Shown here: positions 22,193 to 37,100 of the stretch, piece after piece
Position numbering within the stretch: the first letter of the stretch is position 1
Layout: each line of letters starts with the position of its first letter
Source: Lytechinus variegatus
Taxonomy: Eukaryota > Echinodermata > Echinoidea > Temnopleuroida > Toxopneustidae
Assembly (NCBI RefSeq): GCF_018143015.1
Contig: NC_054758.1
Span: 7,177,501 to 7,241,500, forward strand
DNA: 64,000 nucleotides
Direction of reading: 5' to 3'
Notes under the pieces: generated by a model
Databases searched by the model: none
Told to the model about the DNA's origin: nothing
What the model saw: the letters and a program-made list of their open reading frames with translations, nothing else
Position numbers and translations under genes: made by a program

Positions 22193-25100
22193 GTGAGTGA
22201 TGCCTGGTCTGTTGACTACTGACTTGTTTCCTTCATCTAAACACTACCATCTCTATCTCTCTCTTGTTTCAGTTCCTCCGCTGTTTGGAGATCGGCAGGT
22301 ATCACTGCAAAAGTTTAGTCAGTGAGTCTGGTTCCCATATGGAACTTTACACAGAGATGCCAAGTTCAAAGACCAGCTATGCGTGAGATTTTATGTGAAT
22401 CTGAGTGAGATCACAGACATTGTGTACAATGTATATGGGGATAGGCTGTGATAGTTGCGTGAGACAGAGATTTGAGGGGATGAACAAGAGTCCAAAATGC
22501 TTGAGTCTCACGCATAATGCATGAGACTTGGTAGCTATGCTTTACACTGATGGAAATATGTCAAGGAATTATGAAGTATAAACATTATTTTGTGATGTTG
22601 CAGACGAGCAGCTCCTCGGTATGTTGTGTGGTAACTTCCTCAAAATGCCATTTTCAAAAAATAAATGTGTATTGTTACATGTACCTGTGCAGGTGAATAT
22701 TTCACATCCCTTCTAATGTAAGTGGAAAGTAATTTGTATTCATCAAGTTCAATTCAAAAATTGAAATTTATGGAATTTGTATTCCAGACATATGGAGAAG
22801 TTGCTTGCATAAGATGTCACAAATGAAAAACTTGGACAAAATAATACTCTTCTTCTTTGAAGTATTTTCATCAATCCTTCACTAACATTTTTCTCTAAAT
22901 TTCAATTATATTATCTTCAGGATGGACTACCACAATAGAGTAATTATATTTCTGGGTGTAAAATGATGAAAATATGATTGTAGTACGCAGGCCTGTAGTA
23001 CGTGAAAGTATTTAGAGAAATGATTAGGATTATGGTAATAAAAGCAATAAAAGGGATAACAACAGGGTTCCAACAGTCATGGAAAATCCTGGAAAATTTT
23101 TGGTCATAGAAAGTCAGGGAATTTTGAAAATTTGTGAAAAGTCATGGAGTTGCATTATTACTTCTTGGCTATGGCAGCTTTCCAGTCTGTTACATGTCTC
23201 ATACTCTGCTATTATAATTGGTGCTCATGATTTCCACTTTTCCCAGTTTTGTGACATCCCAATTCTACGTTACTCCTGGGATGTCACGTTAAGTCTTGGA
23301 AAGCAGCAATTTAGTCATGGAAAAGTCTTGGGATTCTGTTTTCAAATTTCTGTGGGAACCCTGAATAATGGTAGTTTGGTATGATGGTGCAGATGAATAA
23401 TGATTATAGTAGGCATATGTATAATTATAATTAAGTAATGTTTGTTCTAATATTTTTTTTGCAGGTGTTTCTGCATTTATTGTAAAGTCAAAATAGATTT
23501 ACAGTGCAAAAACACAATTGTAGTATGACATAAAAAGTACATTGCAACGTGACAAATTTATAAGTGTCATAACAAAAGTTAGACATTTAAGGATAAGACA
23601 AAGTAGTGAAAAAAAATGCAGTGGCAAACTATATAAGCAAAATAAATGCTTTAGTAAAAGCAGCCAATAATTATTTGTATGATAAATTATGATAATAATG
23701 ATCAATATAAATACATTGTCCTTTTTGTAGAATGATGTGAGTGAAAAGGAACAGAGATGGGGATCTAAATCAGTTGAAGGATCAGGAAGGCAAGGGTCTC
23801 TCAAGTAAGTACTGTTTCCTTTTCTTCTTATTCTTCTATTCTGTTTTCTTTGTCTTCACTTCATTGTTTTTTCTCCTTCCTTTTCTATAAATTTCTTCTT
23901 TTCTGTATCATTTCCTTCCTCTTCTTTGTTTTCTCTCCTCTTTTTTCCTATATCTCCCACTCCATTCCCTTTCATTTCATCATCTATTTTTTGTTGTAAT
24001 AATCACTCTTCTTAAAAAAAATATATTTTCTCCACGTTTCTCTGTATTAGCCTGCTGAAATTCAGAAAAAAATAAAATGAATGCTTTTTAATGTAATGTA
24101 TTAATCTTTTTATGTATATTTGAATACATTCAAATTTAAATTTCACATCAGTATCAATGAGCTGAGAGAAAATGTGAAGCAAGATGATGCCAAGATAAAG
24201 GAAAAGGAACTGGCCACTGCTCCCAAAGCTTCGTACGGATATGGAGGGAAGTTTGGCGTTCAACAGGACAGGATGGATAAGGTATGGGACTGAGGGTAAA
24301 ATTTGCTATGAAATATAAACCTTGAGAATTGCATAAAGCTTGTTATAAAGCCATACAATCTTTATGAAAGACTGAAAAAGGGCCCTGGGAACGATTTTGA
24401 AGAGGGGGATGCTGGTTGGGGAATCTAAAAGAAAATGACAAGCACAAAAAAAAATTGTTGTGACTCAAAAAATAAAGGTCATCTTGGCCATTAAAAGCAT
24501 AACATTTCTATACTTGTTATTTCTGACATCACACTGGCTATTTCGTATTTGCAATTAATCTTTATATTTATGATTAATTATATGAAAATAATTTCTATTA
24601 CAATTCTTCTTTTATGTAACACTAACTCCATTGTAGTAATTAATGCCACCAACGCTGCCGCCATCATCATTGTCATCACCATCATCATCATAACTACCAC
24701 CATCATCGTCACCATCAGTTTCATCGATACCACTGTCAACAGTATCATCACCATCATCATTATCATTAATACCACCACCAACGTCATCACGATCATTTTC
24801 ATTGATACTACTGTCAACAGCATCGTCAACATCATCATCATTAATACAACATCATCATCATCATTAATACACCCCCATTATCATCACCATTCACAATAAT
24901 TATCATCAACACCATTATCATCATCACTACCTTCAACTTCATCATCACCATCATCATCATCAATAACATCATCACCAACACCACTGTCATTACCATCATC
25001 ATTATCAATACCAACACCACTATCATCATCATCACCATCAATAATTCATTATCAATACTACCACCATCATTGTCATCTTCATGTTGTGTGATATTCCAGA

Positions 25101-28100
25101 TCTCCAATTCTTCCCATTATCATTTCATATCTACAAATTATTTTTGCAGTCTGCCCTTGGCCACGACCATCAGGAATCGCTCCAGAAGCACGCATCCCAG
25201 GCCGACTACGCCAAGGGGTTTGGAGGAAAGTATGGAGTGCAGAAAGAGAGAGTGGATAAATCAGCTGTCGGGTTCGACTACGAGGGAAAGACGGATAAAC
25301 ATGCTTCACAAAAAGGTATTTTGAAATTTACTTTCAGATATTTCATCATTTCAATGTATCTTCCCCCTTAGTTTACACTATTGCAGTTTCTGCTTAAAAT
25401 CCTATTAAAACTTCGCTCTTTAATCCATAGAATTACACAATTTTAAAATTTCAAGATTAGTTTGCATTTGCTACTGAAATTGACAAAGTTTTATTGTCCC
25501 TTTTCTGCTTATTTTCATACTTTGAAGAAAAAAAAATGAATATGGGTTTGATATGAATCAAATGAATATGAATAGCAAAATTTTAATACCAAATTTTGAT
25601 AATATTAGCTGAAAAAAAGCAGGTTGTCAATTTCCCTGGAAATCTAAGTACCATTTTTTTCCGCCCAGGTGGGAGAAACTGGGAAAAAATTGTTATTTGA
25701 ATACTAATAGCTGAAAAAAAACAGGGTTTTAATTTTCCCCGGAAATTTAAGTACCATTTTTTCCGCCCAGGTGGGAGAAACTGGGGAAAAATTGAGGGGA
25801 ATCCAACCCAAATGAAACCTTGTTTTTATAAGAAAAAGAAAAATCATACAAGTTGATAGGTGAAAGTTTGAACAACATTGGACAAATAACAAGAAAGTTA
25901 TGAATTTTTTAAAGTTGTAAATATTGGTAATCACTATACCCATGAAGACTTCAAATTGGCTGCTTATGTGATGTCATAGTGATGTAAGGCAAGGACTACT
26001 CTTCCATGTACTCCAATACATATTATGGCTAAAATGTCATTTTTCCAAAAAGTTTTATTTCAAATTATATCTTTCTTTCATGAGGACATTAAACAATATA
26101 CTACCTGGGTTATATTTAGATCACTGCCCCAGGGGAATGGGTACTTATGAGAAAACCACAAATCCCTGATAATAAAGTACATGGCCTATGGGAAAGTTGT
26201 CCTTGCCCCTTGTCATAATTTACTTACCCAGTTGCCAATTTGAAATCTACATGGTATTAGTGATCTCAATTTTAAAGCAGCTATAACTTTCTTATTGCTT
26301 GTCCGATTTCTTTCAAACTTTCACCATTCTGTTTAATTCATTTTTCTCCTTCCCAACACAACATTCTATGGCCAAGGCTGGATTCCCCTTTAATGTTGGG
26401 ATGGAGATGTACAGGGAAATGCTAGAACATGCTTGAGAAACACCTGGGTTATTGTTTTAGCGATGCATTAAAAAGGTTACTAAAAGGACCGAAATATGAT
26501 GAATATCCCATAGGCTCAGGTGTATAAAACTTGCCGTTCAATATGAGACCATATTCAATAGTCCATTGCGCATGTGCGATTATGCGAAATATGCAATGCA
26601 TACAATAAGAATGCAATGCGATATGCACCATAGAGCACAATGATTATTATTCATGCCACAATAAACTCCATGGAAATCACATTTCTATGATGATCTTATG
26701 ATGTGAAGCCATATTAATTGTGGTATTAAAGCGATATTAGTTTCTCAATCAAAATTTTCCCTCTTTTGTGTGGGGGATGTGGAAAGATGATAATAATTAT
26801 ATTGGATGGCTTTATTTCATGGAATATCAGAAATATTCCACTCACTAGGGCCAATATTCCACTCATCTATGATTCCTGGAAAATTTGCCCTTAACTCTTG
26901 GAATATTTCTGGTATCCCATTCAGAGCAATCCAATATCATATTTATTGAAGAGAGAAGTACATTTTGCAGTTTTTCACTCATTTCCAACAACATCCCATT
27001 TTCCTCCAAAATTATTGAGCAGTATTCACCACCAATTTTCAATTTCAGGCAGAAAAAGAGGCCTGGATAAAACATTCAATCATTACTAATATTGAAATGT
27101 TAAATGATGGGGTAATTCACATTGCTGGCCCTTCACTAAAGCTTCAGTCAGGGTTTGAGAACAAGTGTTCATTGTGGTACATTTACATTATAAGATGGCA
27201 TTATGGTCAATGAAACCAGGAAGCTGAAACGTTCACATGAAACATACATGGTGTACTGTGATACAGGTCTCATGAGGAAGTTTGGCTTGTTTGCATTCAT
27301 TATCAATGCTTTGATAGCCAAGTGACTATGTACTCAGTGAACTACACATATTATCCTACCAAGAGTTTCCCTTGCAAATGTTTGGAAACACATTTTTTTT
27401 TCATTAAAGTAGAAATAAACTCTTTAAAGAGTCAAGTAAAATCAAAGAAAAAATTACTTTACTTTGATACCAGATCATCATTGTATAATATGCATTTTTT
27501 TCCAAATATTGTAGTTTTTGTGATTATTTTGAAAATGAAAAATATATAGAATTAACAACATTTCTTGATAAAAAATCTTTAGAAATCTTTAGAAATAGTA
27601 AACACTTATGAATGAAATTTCAGGTACTGATAGAGAATAAATTAAAGGAATAATCCCTGAAATTTTCAGCAAATGTTTTAACTCCAAAAATAAAGCAATT
27701 TCAGATAACATGAAATAGGGGTTTTTTAATTTTGAAAATACAGGTAGAAATGCATGATTGTTGCACTCACAGTTTCAACAAAGAAATTATTCTGTTTTGT
27801 GAAAAAAAAATTGTAAGAAAATAAATTAGGCAACAATAGTCAAAACTGACTAGTTTGCCTTTTCAAAATTACAACAACAACATGAAATATTCATTCATTA
27901 GGGTTGACCTTCAAAAATGCCATTTGCATGAATTATTTTATTACCATCCTTTGTCAAATTGAAGAAGGACATGATCATATTATTTTCAAAGAAATGTAAA
28001 TAGAAATTGTGCTTTCTTCTATTTTAAAAATGATTGTGCATAATTAGCATCATATGATTCTCATTAATATGCTCTGCTCCATATTTTGACGTAATTAAGC

Positions 28101-31100
28101 ACTGCAAGTTAAGAAATATGATGAACAGCAAAAAAGGTGATTTTCATATACCGGTATATTTCAAATTTCATATGTCACACATATTTGCAGTTGCGACTCT
28201 GATTCTCTTTTAGTTCGATGTGGTGTCCCTCAAGGTTCCATTTTAGGCCCACTTTTTTTTTTACTCTACATTAACGACATTATTAGAACCTCCTCTATTT
28301 TATCCTTCGTATTATTTGCCGACGACACCAATATATTTTATTCTCAGACTCATAGAGACCTTAATTCATTAAACAATATCGTTAATCGTGAAATAGACAA
28401 AGTGTCAAACTGGTTCAAAGCCAACAAACTCTCCCTTAATACAAAAAAGACACATTTTATGTATTTCAGACACCATTCCCATAACATTAACACACCGATT
28501 CACATTAACATTGACGGCACCCCCCCTTGAACAGAAAAACCAATCTAAATTTTTAGGTATAATTATGGATGAATTTTTGACTTGGAATCAACACATTCAC
28601 CATGTTACGATGTCCGTTTCCAAAAGTATTGGAATAATTTCTAAGTTAAAATTCACTCTTCCTGACAAAACTTTATTCTTATACAATTCATTAGTCCTCC
28701 CTTATATAACATATTGTAATATCGTTTGGGCAAATTGTGGTTCTTTTAAACTAAACTCCATCTTTAAACTACAAAAAAGAGCAATCCGTATGTGCACAGG
28801 GTCACATTACTTGGCTCATTCTGACCCATTGTTTCATAAACTTAAAACCTTAAAAATCTTTGATATCAATACGATTCAAGTAGCTATCTTTATGTTCAAA
28901 TACTTTAATAATCAACTTCCTCCGTCCTTTAATAATATGTTTAGGTTTAACAGGTCTGTTCATTCCTACCCAACCCGCACATCAGGAAACCTTCATCTCA
29001 CCAACCCTAAGTTATTAATAACTCATAAATCAATTCGACATTATGGTCCCGATATTTGGAACAACTTTCCAAACAACGTTAAGTCATGTTCAACAATATA
29101 CTCATTTAAAGCCACTATTAAAAGAAAAACCATTGAATCATATGCATCCCCCTCTTCAAGTTAATTATTCAACTGCCCTTTACTGCACCTGCATTGCACC
29201 CACTTGATCAATGAAAGAAATTTATGTACCATTTTACGAGGCCGCCATCATTTTCAAGCTTAACCGCTCACGATGGCGGTCTCCTGCATTCGTTTAAACT
29301 GTTATTTTATTTTCATTGAATATTGCTACTTTTTTATATTAATTTTTCATTGCTTTGTTATGACTATTTCTTAACTTGTTTTGTAAAACTTAATTGTATC
29401 ACCTAGATGAAATGTTGAATATTTATGCTGAGTGCAGAAATAAATTCAAATCAATCAATCAATATTTACAACTTACTGTTCGATTAGCTTTAACATTGTA
29501 ATGTTGGGGATTTTTCAGAACCTTTTGTTTAAGTTTCTAGGGCTCTTTTTATTTTGGAGGGTAAATGCCCCCCCCCCCATGTTATTTTTTAATCTTGAAA
29601 AGACGTATACATACATGGACAGTAGTAGCCTTATAGCAAGATTCCTACTGAAGAAAAACATTGCACAAAGTGTTGACAGGTTGCCTAATGTAGACTGTAC
29701 CTGTATTCGTATGGATTGAATTACTTACAGTTAAAGTAGTAGTTTCCTATTGCTTCAGTCTGCTCACATTAAAGAGGAAGTAATGTGAAATAAAATGAAA
29801 AGCTGATATACTTGCGTACATGTACCTTATCATCCATTTGAGTTTCACATGTTTTTTTTATAGAATGTCATTGAAACTAGCGGTAGCATCAGGGAAAAAA
29901 ATTACATAGAGCAAGGGGCGATTTAGCCCCCCAAAATGCTCAATAGACCCTGGGAAAATTTGTTAAAGCTTATCTAATGTTGCAGGTTAAGGCATTGTGA
30001 AAAGTAGCCTATCCCCCAAAAAATTAATAAAAAATAGAATCAAATAAATAAATAAATGAAAAGATAAATAAATAAAAATATATGAATGAATAAATAAATG
30101 ATATAAAAATAATGATAAATAAATTGAAATAATAGAATAAATAATACTGATATAAATAATACTTTGGCTAGGTGGCTTACACTGTACAGTGTACTTGCAA
30201 ATTTCCTCACCAAAATACTGATTTTCAGCTTTCGAAATACTGAAATATTCTTGTTCAAGTTGGCAGTTCTGGTGTGTACTAATCAGCTCCAGATATGAAA
30301 CTTTTCACTTCTTAAACTTAGTCTAGTTTTAGAATCTATTTACTGAAGTCTTTATTGCCCGATCGTGCCTCACAAGTGAGCGTGCCACCTAGAGAACCTG
30401 TACTTCAAGAAATATCAGGGTACAAGTTCTCATGGAGTACATCTTCTCTTTGCCCACTCACTCTGCTCGGTATATAGTTGGTCAATAAAGAGTTCAGTAA
30501 ATTAAGTCTAGAACAAGACTAGCCACTTCTATTTTATCATTAAACTGTTTCTTATGAGTTGATTATATTACTCCGTTGTTGATTAATATTTTTGTATTCT
30601 TTATCTTTTTTTGTGACAGATTATGCGACAGGTTTTGGAGGAAAGTTTGGAGTACAGAAAAGCATGGATAAGGTAATTGACCCAACTCATTGGCATATCT
30701 AGTGGGACAAGCAGGGCTCCACTTTCGGCAAGCAAAAAGCATCTTTCTCTCACCTCTTGTGAACTCTTTTACCTTTGCTCCAGGGAATAACTTTCCTGGT
30801 ATTTCTCTACATTTTCGTTACACTACGTCTTCTTGTGTCGCAAATTTTTACATACGGCTGTAAAGAACTTTTCTCTTATGACTAAGAATGCTGATCAAAT
30901 TTGAAGAGCGAATTATTCCCTGCACACTCATGCCTATTTGCTATTTGTAGGTTAACTAATTTTGATTGAACAAATGCCACTTGCCTTTGTAATTTACATG
31001 AATAATTAAGTTATTTTGTACCGGTAGTCAATTTCACCCTCTTTGATATCTTTACATCTAAAGCCCCAACTCTCTGACTACTGAAGCCTGTGTTGACTTT

Positions 31101-34100
31101 TTTAAAAACTTTTTTAATACTTACAATACAGTACTGTGTTAGGCATGTGTGCCTTTTAAAAGAGGAAGGAATTAAAACTGGGAAGTCATTGTGGGAATGT
31201 ACAATGTAGGCTGACAGTGTATGTCAGCACAGAGGTCTTGCTTGGCTCTACCTCGATACAAAGAAAATTTTTATGAAGTGCTATACTGATATATTGCCCA
31301 ATTTTCCTTGATTTTAAGAGTGGTAGAGTCCTGGAAATCTTCAGATACAGTCCCAGAAATTCCAGCCAATTTTTATTTTATTTTTTGTTTTTTTTTCTTA
31401 GAAAATGTAATAATTATGTGTTTCAGGTTTGTCTTGTATGTTCTAAGCTCGTATATTCTGACCTCATACATATAAGTTTCCTACATCTTATTAAGTGAAT
31501 AAGGACTTAATCTAAAAACAAACTGAGTATTTCTATCTTTAAGACCTTATTCTCTCTCCTCTCAGAGTGCCGTTGGATGGGATTACCAAGCCAGTTTAGC
31601 ACAGCACAACTCACAAAAAGGTATGTTTACACTACCAACCATGGGAACATTTCATGAAGCTGATCCTCAGTGATTTTCACTGACATCTGTTATAAGCTAC
31701 AGAAATCCTTGCATCTGATTGGCTCAGAGCAAATATGTTAGTGTAAATCACTAACAGGAAGCTTCATGAAACACACCCCATATATGCATACCAGAATGAG
31801 CTATATATAGATTATAGATGAAATCTTGGCATGGGCTGATGGTAAATTAAGTCTCCAACCACTTTGTCTTCTTCCTTTATAGATTTGTACCAGTTGGATC
31901 ACTTTAGTATTAAAACTTGTGATTGAAATTTGCAATCAATTGCACATCTGTCTCTTGCAACAACTGCATAGATACATTTAGTGATAACAAGTACGTAGTC
32001 GACCTTTGGTGTTTGGGCGAAATATAAATAAATACGGTACTAAAATAAACGTAAGAGTTATCAATTGTGTGATTTGGACCATGTTTGAAAACTTAGATAA
32101 GGTGTCAGAGCTATAGAAGGCAATCAAACTTAGTGACACCAAGTTTGGTGTTGGTGCTGAGCTGATATTTACAGCACTGTAACACCAAGCATGAAATTTC
32201 GCTCCAGGAGCAGCATCAGGCAGATCATGTTTTGGGCTATCAATGATGTGATTTGGATTATTTGTGTAAATGTGGAGCGTTGTGACCCAGTGGATTAGTC
32301 TCCGGACATTGAAACAGAGGGTCGTGGGTTCAAATCCCAGCCATGGCGTGGTTTCCTTCAGCAAGTACTTTATCCACATTGTGCTGCACTCAACCGAGGT
32401 GAGGTGAATAGGTACATGTACCTGACAGGAATTCCTTGAAATGCGTGTGCGCTGTAATCTGAGTAATTACGGCTGCCAAGCCACAGCCGGGGTAATAATA
32501 TCCAAGTCGTTTGGAAGCACATACAGACAATATTCATTATGTGATATGCACTATACAAACACTGTATTTTATTTTTATTATTATTATCATTACTAATTCA
32601 CATTAGGTGATAGGCTATCTGAATCATGCTTCAACACCAAACCCAAATTTACCCTATCTGCATTGTGTTTGATAAAACACCAAGCCAACACCAAACATGA
32701 AACCCCACGGGAGCCTTTTATCAACACTTTTGTCTAACAAGTTGCCGGATCTGACAAATTCCTAATATTTTGATTGACAGGGAAGCACTGTTATTATGGG
32801 AACTTTTGGATAAAATACGACTTGTCAGATAAAACATCTGACAAGTCCTTGCATGGAATGCTCCCCAGATATTATTTTTTAGAATGAATGATAGGGTAGC
32901 ACACCCTTGCATGATTGCATTGCATCCATTATCATTTTGCATCCGTTATTTTTGCATGACGGTTACAGATTATGCGACGGGTTTCGGTGGCAAGCACGGT
33001 GTCCAGAAGGATCGTCAGGACGCTTCTGCTGTCGGGTTTGACTATGAAGGAAAGACGGAGAAACATGCCTCACAGAAAGGTTTGTTGAATGTAGAATGGC
33101 ATGCATTATTACACACAAGAATGCAGGGATATCCGCTGCAAGAGATTTTTGCATCGTCATAGATACCTTTATCACGGCATCTGTGCCGAAAGACGCGCAC
33201 CTTTATCACAGCATTCGTGATGAAGGACATAGCATAGACTTTTCTCAAGATGCCTTGTCAAAGCTCCCAATAGCTAGGTAGGAGCCCATGTAGTACAAAG
33301 CTGGAAAGGCTGGAAAGAGTTGCTCATTGATCTAGCTAGACAGTCTGTTTTTGCCCAAAGGCTCATCAAATATAAAACAGCAAGTCACTACAGGTAAAGG
33401 TTCAACTCCATTCAACCTTGCAAAGGTATTCAGAAAGGAAAAAAAAGTGAAGTACCCCCCCAAAAAAATTGAGTGATGGTATGGAATTGAGTTGATGGAA
33501 TATAGTATTTTTAAGATTCAATAATATAAACATATAACCGATATAACCATAGCCCAGTGTTTCCACTTTGAAGGAGATTCAAAAAATGAAGAAGATTCCA
33601 GGGTATTCCAATTACAATCAAACAACAATTAAACGTTGCAACATTTATTATTCATGTCATATTTAAAGAATTGTTTACCTTGATACGTGGCTCAAAATTT
33701 TTGGCTTGCACTCCGTGCTTCAATTTTGCAATTTTTTCCCCTCATTTTAAAGATGTTTTTAAAAATGTTAAATTCCTTGATTTTGGTCACTTGGACCAAA
33801 TTTGGGCTCGCTAAATTATTTCCTGATTTTTGTTAAAAATCAAACTTGAAAATTCCAGGAAATGTCTATGAATATCGGGAAATTTGTTATATAAAGTGAA
33901 AATATCAATTGCTAATCCCAATGAGAGATTTAGATTTGTTGAAAATCTATTTGCATACATTTCTAGTTTGATTGCAATTCTTTTTTGTAACAGGCCTGTG
34001 GTTATACCAAAAAGAACAGAAAAATATTAGGGCAAAATACTTTTCGCTTGAAGCACTTATTAGGTTGTTAGATTGTAAATTTTACCCATTTATACATGTA

Positions 34101-37100
34101 CAGTGAATCATATATTAGCTTAGTTCTATCACGCCACATGTTTTTTTTTATTTTCTTTCAATTACTTCAAACTTCAGAAACTAGTAATCTTAAGATTTTT
34201 CATTAAGAAATACATTCTTTTAATGATGTGTATGTATGTGTGGCTGTATTTTGTTAACAGATTACGCCAGCGGGTTTGGCGGGAAATACGGCGTGCAGAA
34301 GGACCGCCAAGATTCATCGGCGCTCGGGTTTGACTACGAAGGCAAGACAGAGAAACACGCATCTCAAACGGACATGAGCAAAGGGTTCGGAGGAAAGTTC
34401 GGTGTTGATAAGAATGCGCAGGACGCATCGGCAGGCGGTTTCGACGATATGCAGGGTGTTTCATCGTCGTATACAAGAACAAGACCCCAGCCACCAGGTT
34501 AGATTCAATTCAATTCTTTATTCATTCAAATTCAAATAGGTTAAAAAAACATATGTACAATGCAAACAAATTAGAAATGCATGAAATAATACAGAGTAAA
34601 TATTTTATAAGTATACAAAATATTGCCTTGATTAGATATTATAATTGAATGATTGAATCAGTCAGGGAAACTCCCGCTTTCCGAGATCGTTTGAAACGTC
34701 CCTTTTTCGAGATAGTTGCGTTCACCGAAGCATGAATCACCACTGAAAACCTTCGCCCTGTATAGTCTTTCTCGGCTGTTTTCAGACCCTTATGTATGTG
34801 TGCGAACACTCGGTAAGAGCGGTGAAAATGTGTACGCGTGTATACAACCATAGAGCTGTTAGCTCTATACAACCGTGCATTCTTCGGGACATTGTTATAT
34901 TTAGAACATGTGCCTCTCTCTCCCCCTCTCTCTCTCTTTCTCTTATTTATTGTCAAGCATTCAATTTGATTTTCGTTCATCACTTACCCTTAATCCTGAC
35001 GTTAAATGTACCGTAATAAGACCATATTTTTGGATCCACCGTCATATCCGTAATATCCAACTTTCATGTTGATTCCACCTCAGCATTCAGCTTATGATCT
35101 GATGCACAATCCATAATCAATTCATTATAATATTATTTCCACTACCAGTGCCGGCGGAAATCATGGAAATTATTACGTCGATATGCAATTTCAAAACATG
35201 CCGAATACAGGTCTGTCCTAAAACAATCATTGGCTGGTTGACGAAGCCAACAAATTGGAAGAAAGTATACTGTATTCACCTTCAAAACATACATACTGCA
35301 AAGTATTGGGGCTACCGGTCACCAAATCAAGTGCATTATAAAAGTCTGCCTGTCAGCTCGATCCATGTCCAAACTTCCCTCAAACGTCCAGCCCAGATGA
35401 GAATATCAATTATCATGATGTCATTATAATCATGACCATTCTCCATTCGACATGATCCATGCTAGCAGTGAACAGGTGTGAGATCAATGGTTTAGATTAT
35501 GAACATTATCGAGAACTGCATATCCAATTTCCATAGCACTAAACCGCCGGAGAGCTGGTTAGAGCATGGACCTAGGTCCATGGTTAGAGCTAGAGGTTAT
35601 TACCATAGGAACGAATATATTTTCCAAGTCTTTCTTATCATATATTACGTAATGCCGTACCCAAAATAACTTTCAGCATGATCATGGAATGTCCATGGTA
35701 GTACCATAGCTCTATGCACACTTTGTACAATTTGTACACACACACACACCACGCGTTCGGCTACAACATGCAACGGAGTATCGCGGCACAAAGGCTGAAC
35801 GCAGAGACTAACCTCCTCTTACGAGAACTTTTGCTTGCATTTTTTCAGCATAAATGTGTCTTCTTTCTTCAATAGCGTCTAAGCACCACGGTGGCGAATT
35901 CTATTTTTTGGAATATAGATGAGAAATTTAGTTTTCTTTAACATATTTGAAAATAAAAATCCGCCACCGTGGTGCTTTTTTTATATGAATTTTTTAGTGA
36001 GGGTATGTCAAAAAACCCCATTCACTTTGTACAGGAAAGCTATTCGGTGAGATCCGAAAAGATTGCGTCATGCGACCACAAATCCCTGTTAATCGAGATT
36101 CTGTCGCTCTCGCAAAAGCGGGAGTTTCCTTGACTGTGAATAGGACAGCCGAAACACAAAACTCTTATATAATTATGTTCTGAGAAGGTATCTTGTTCAA
36201 AGTACTTCGATATCATTTTTTCTTTGGCATGTGTTTCCACTTGAAGAAGTAGGAGGTATTTTTTGTTGTGATTGCAGAGTTTTTACCGAGGTTTTTTACC
36301 TGACTGCTATTAAGAAAGCACCAATGCCATTAAGAAAGCAACCGGGGGACCGACGGCTTAAGGTCCTCTCCGAGGGACCTGGTAACCAATGGGCAGTGGC
36401 GCGCCACTTGGGAATCGAACCGGGTCATGGAAAACATGAATTCAGTGAATGAATCGAGATCTTCATGAAGTTATGATCCTTCAAGAATTACATTAAAATC
36501 CATTGCATTTTTTTTATTAGTGCTCCCTCTATTTTTCACGTCCCCACCCCATACCTCTCCCCAATTGCTGACCATCATGTAATGGGTATTATCAGAAGTC
36601 AAAACAATCGATTTAAAGCTTGTAAATCAGTTGTTATTATTAAAGTGAAATTGTGAATTGATTCTAGCATGGCAATACCAATGCAAAAGGATTTACTGTT
36701 GAGGTTTTAAATATTTAATCAATTTTAAGATTGATTTCAATAAGAACTTTCGATTGAATTTGATTTGATTACAGCTAAAGGAGGCGCTGGAAGTCTGAGG
36801 AATAAGTTTGAACAGATGGCCCAAGCAGGTGAAGAGGTAAGTAATCTTTATTTACAGTGAAGGGCAGATAAAAAAATTTACAATTACATGCAATGATATA
36901 CATGTAAATGGTTATTACTGTATAAAGAAATTTACATGACATAGGATATATATATATTTTTTTTGTAAACGATTCATAATACACTATTAACGATAGTTTG
37001 TATAATGTAACCCCCCCTTCTAAAGGAGGTAGAACAAATTAGATAAAACACTTTTGTCCGGAGGGGGGGGTAGATGACTTTTATTTTTTAATATACAGGT

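Noticed and set aside
32721..33281. Minus-strand and other-frame ORFs over cortactin exons 4, 7 and 8
   Set aside because: Shadows of real exons, whose frame is proven by the cortactin repeat sequence.
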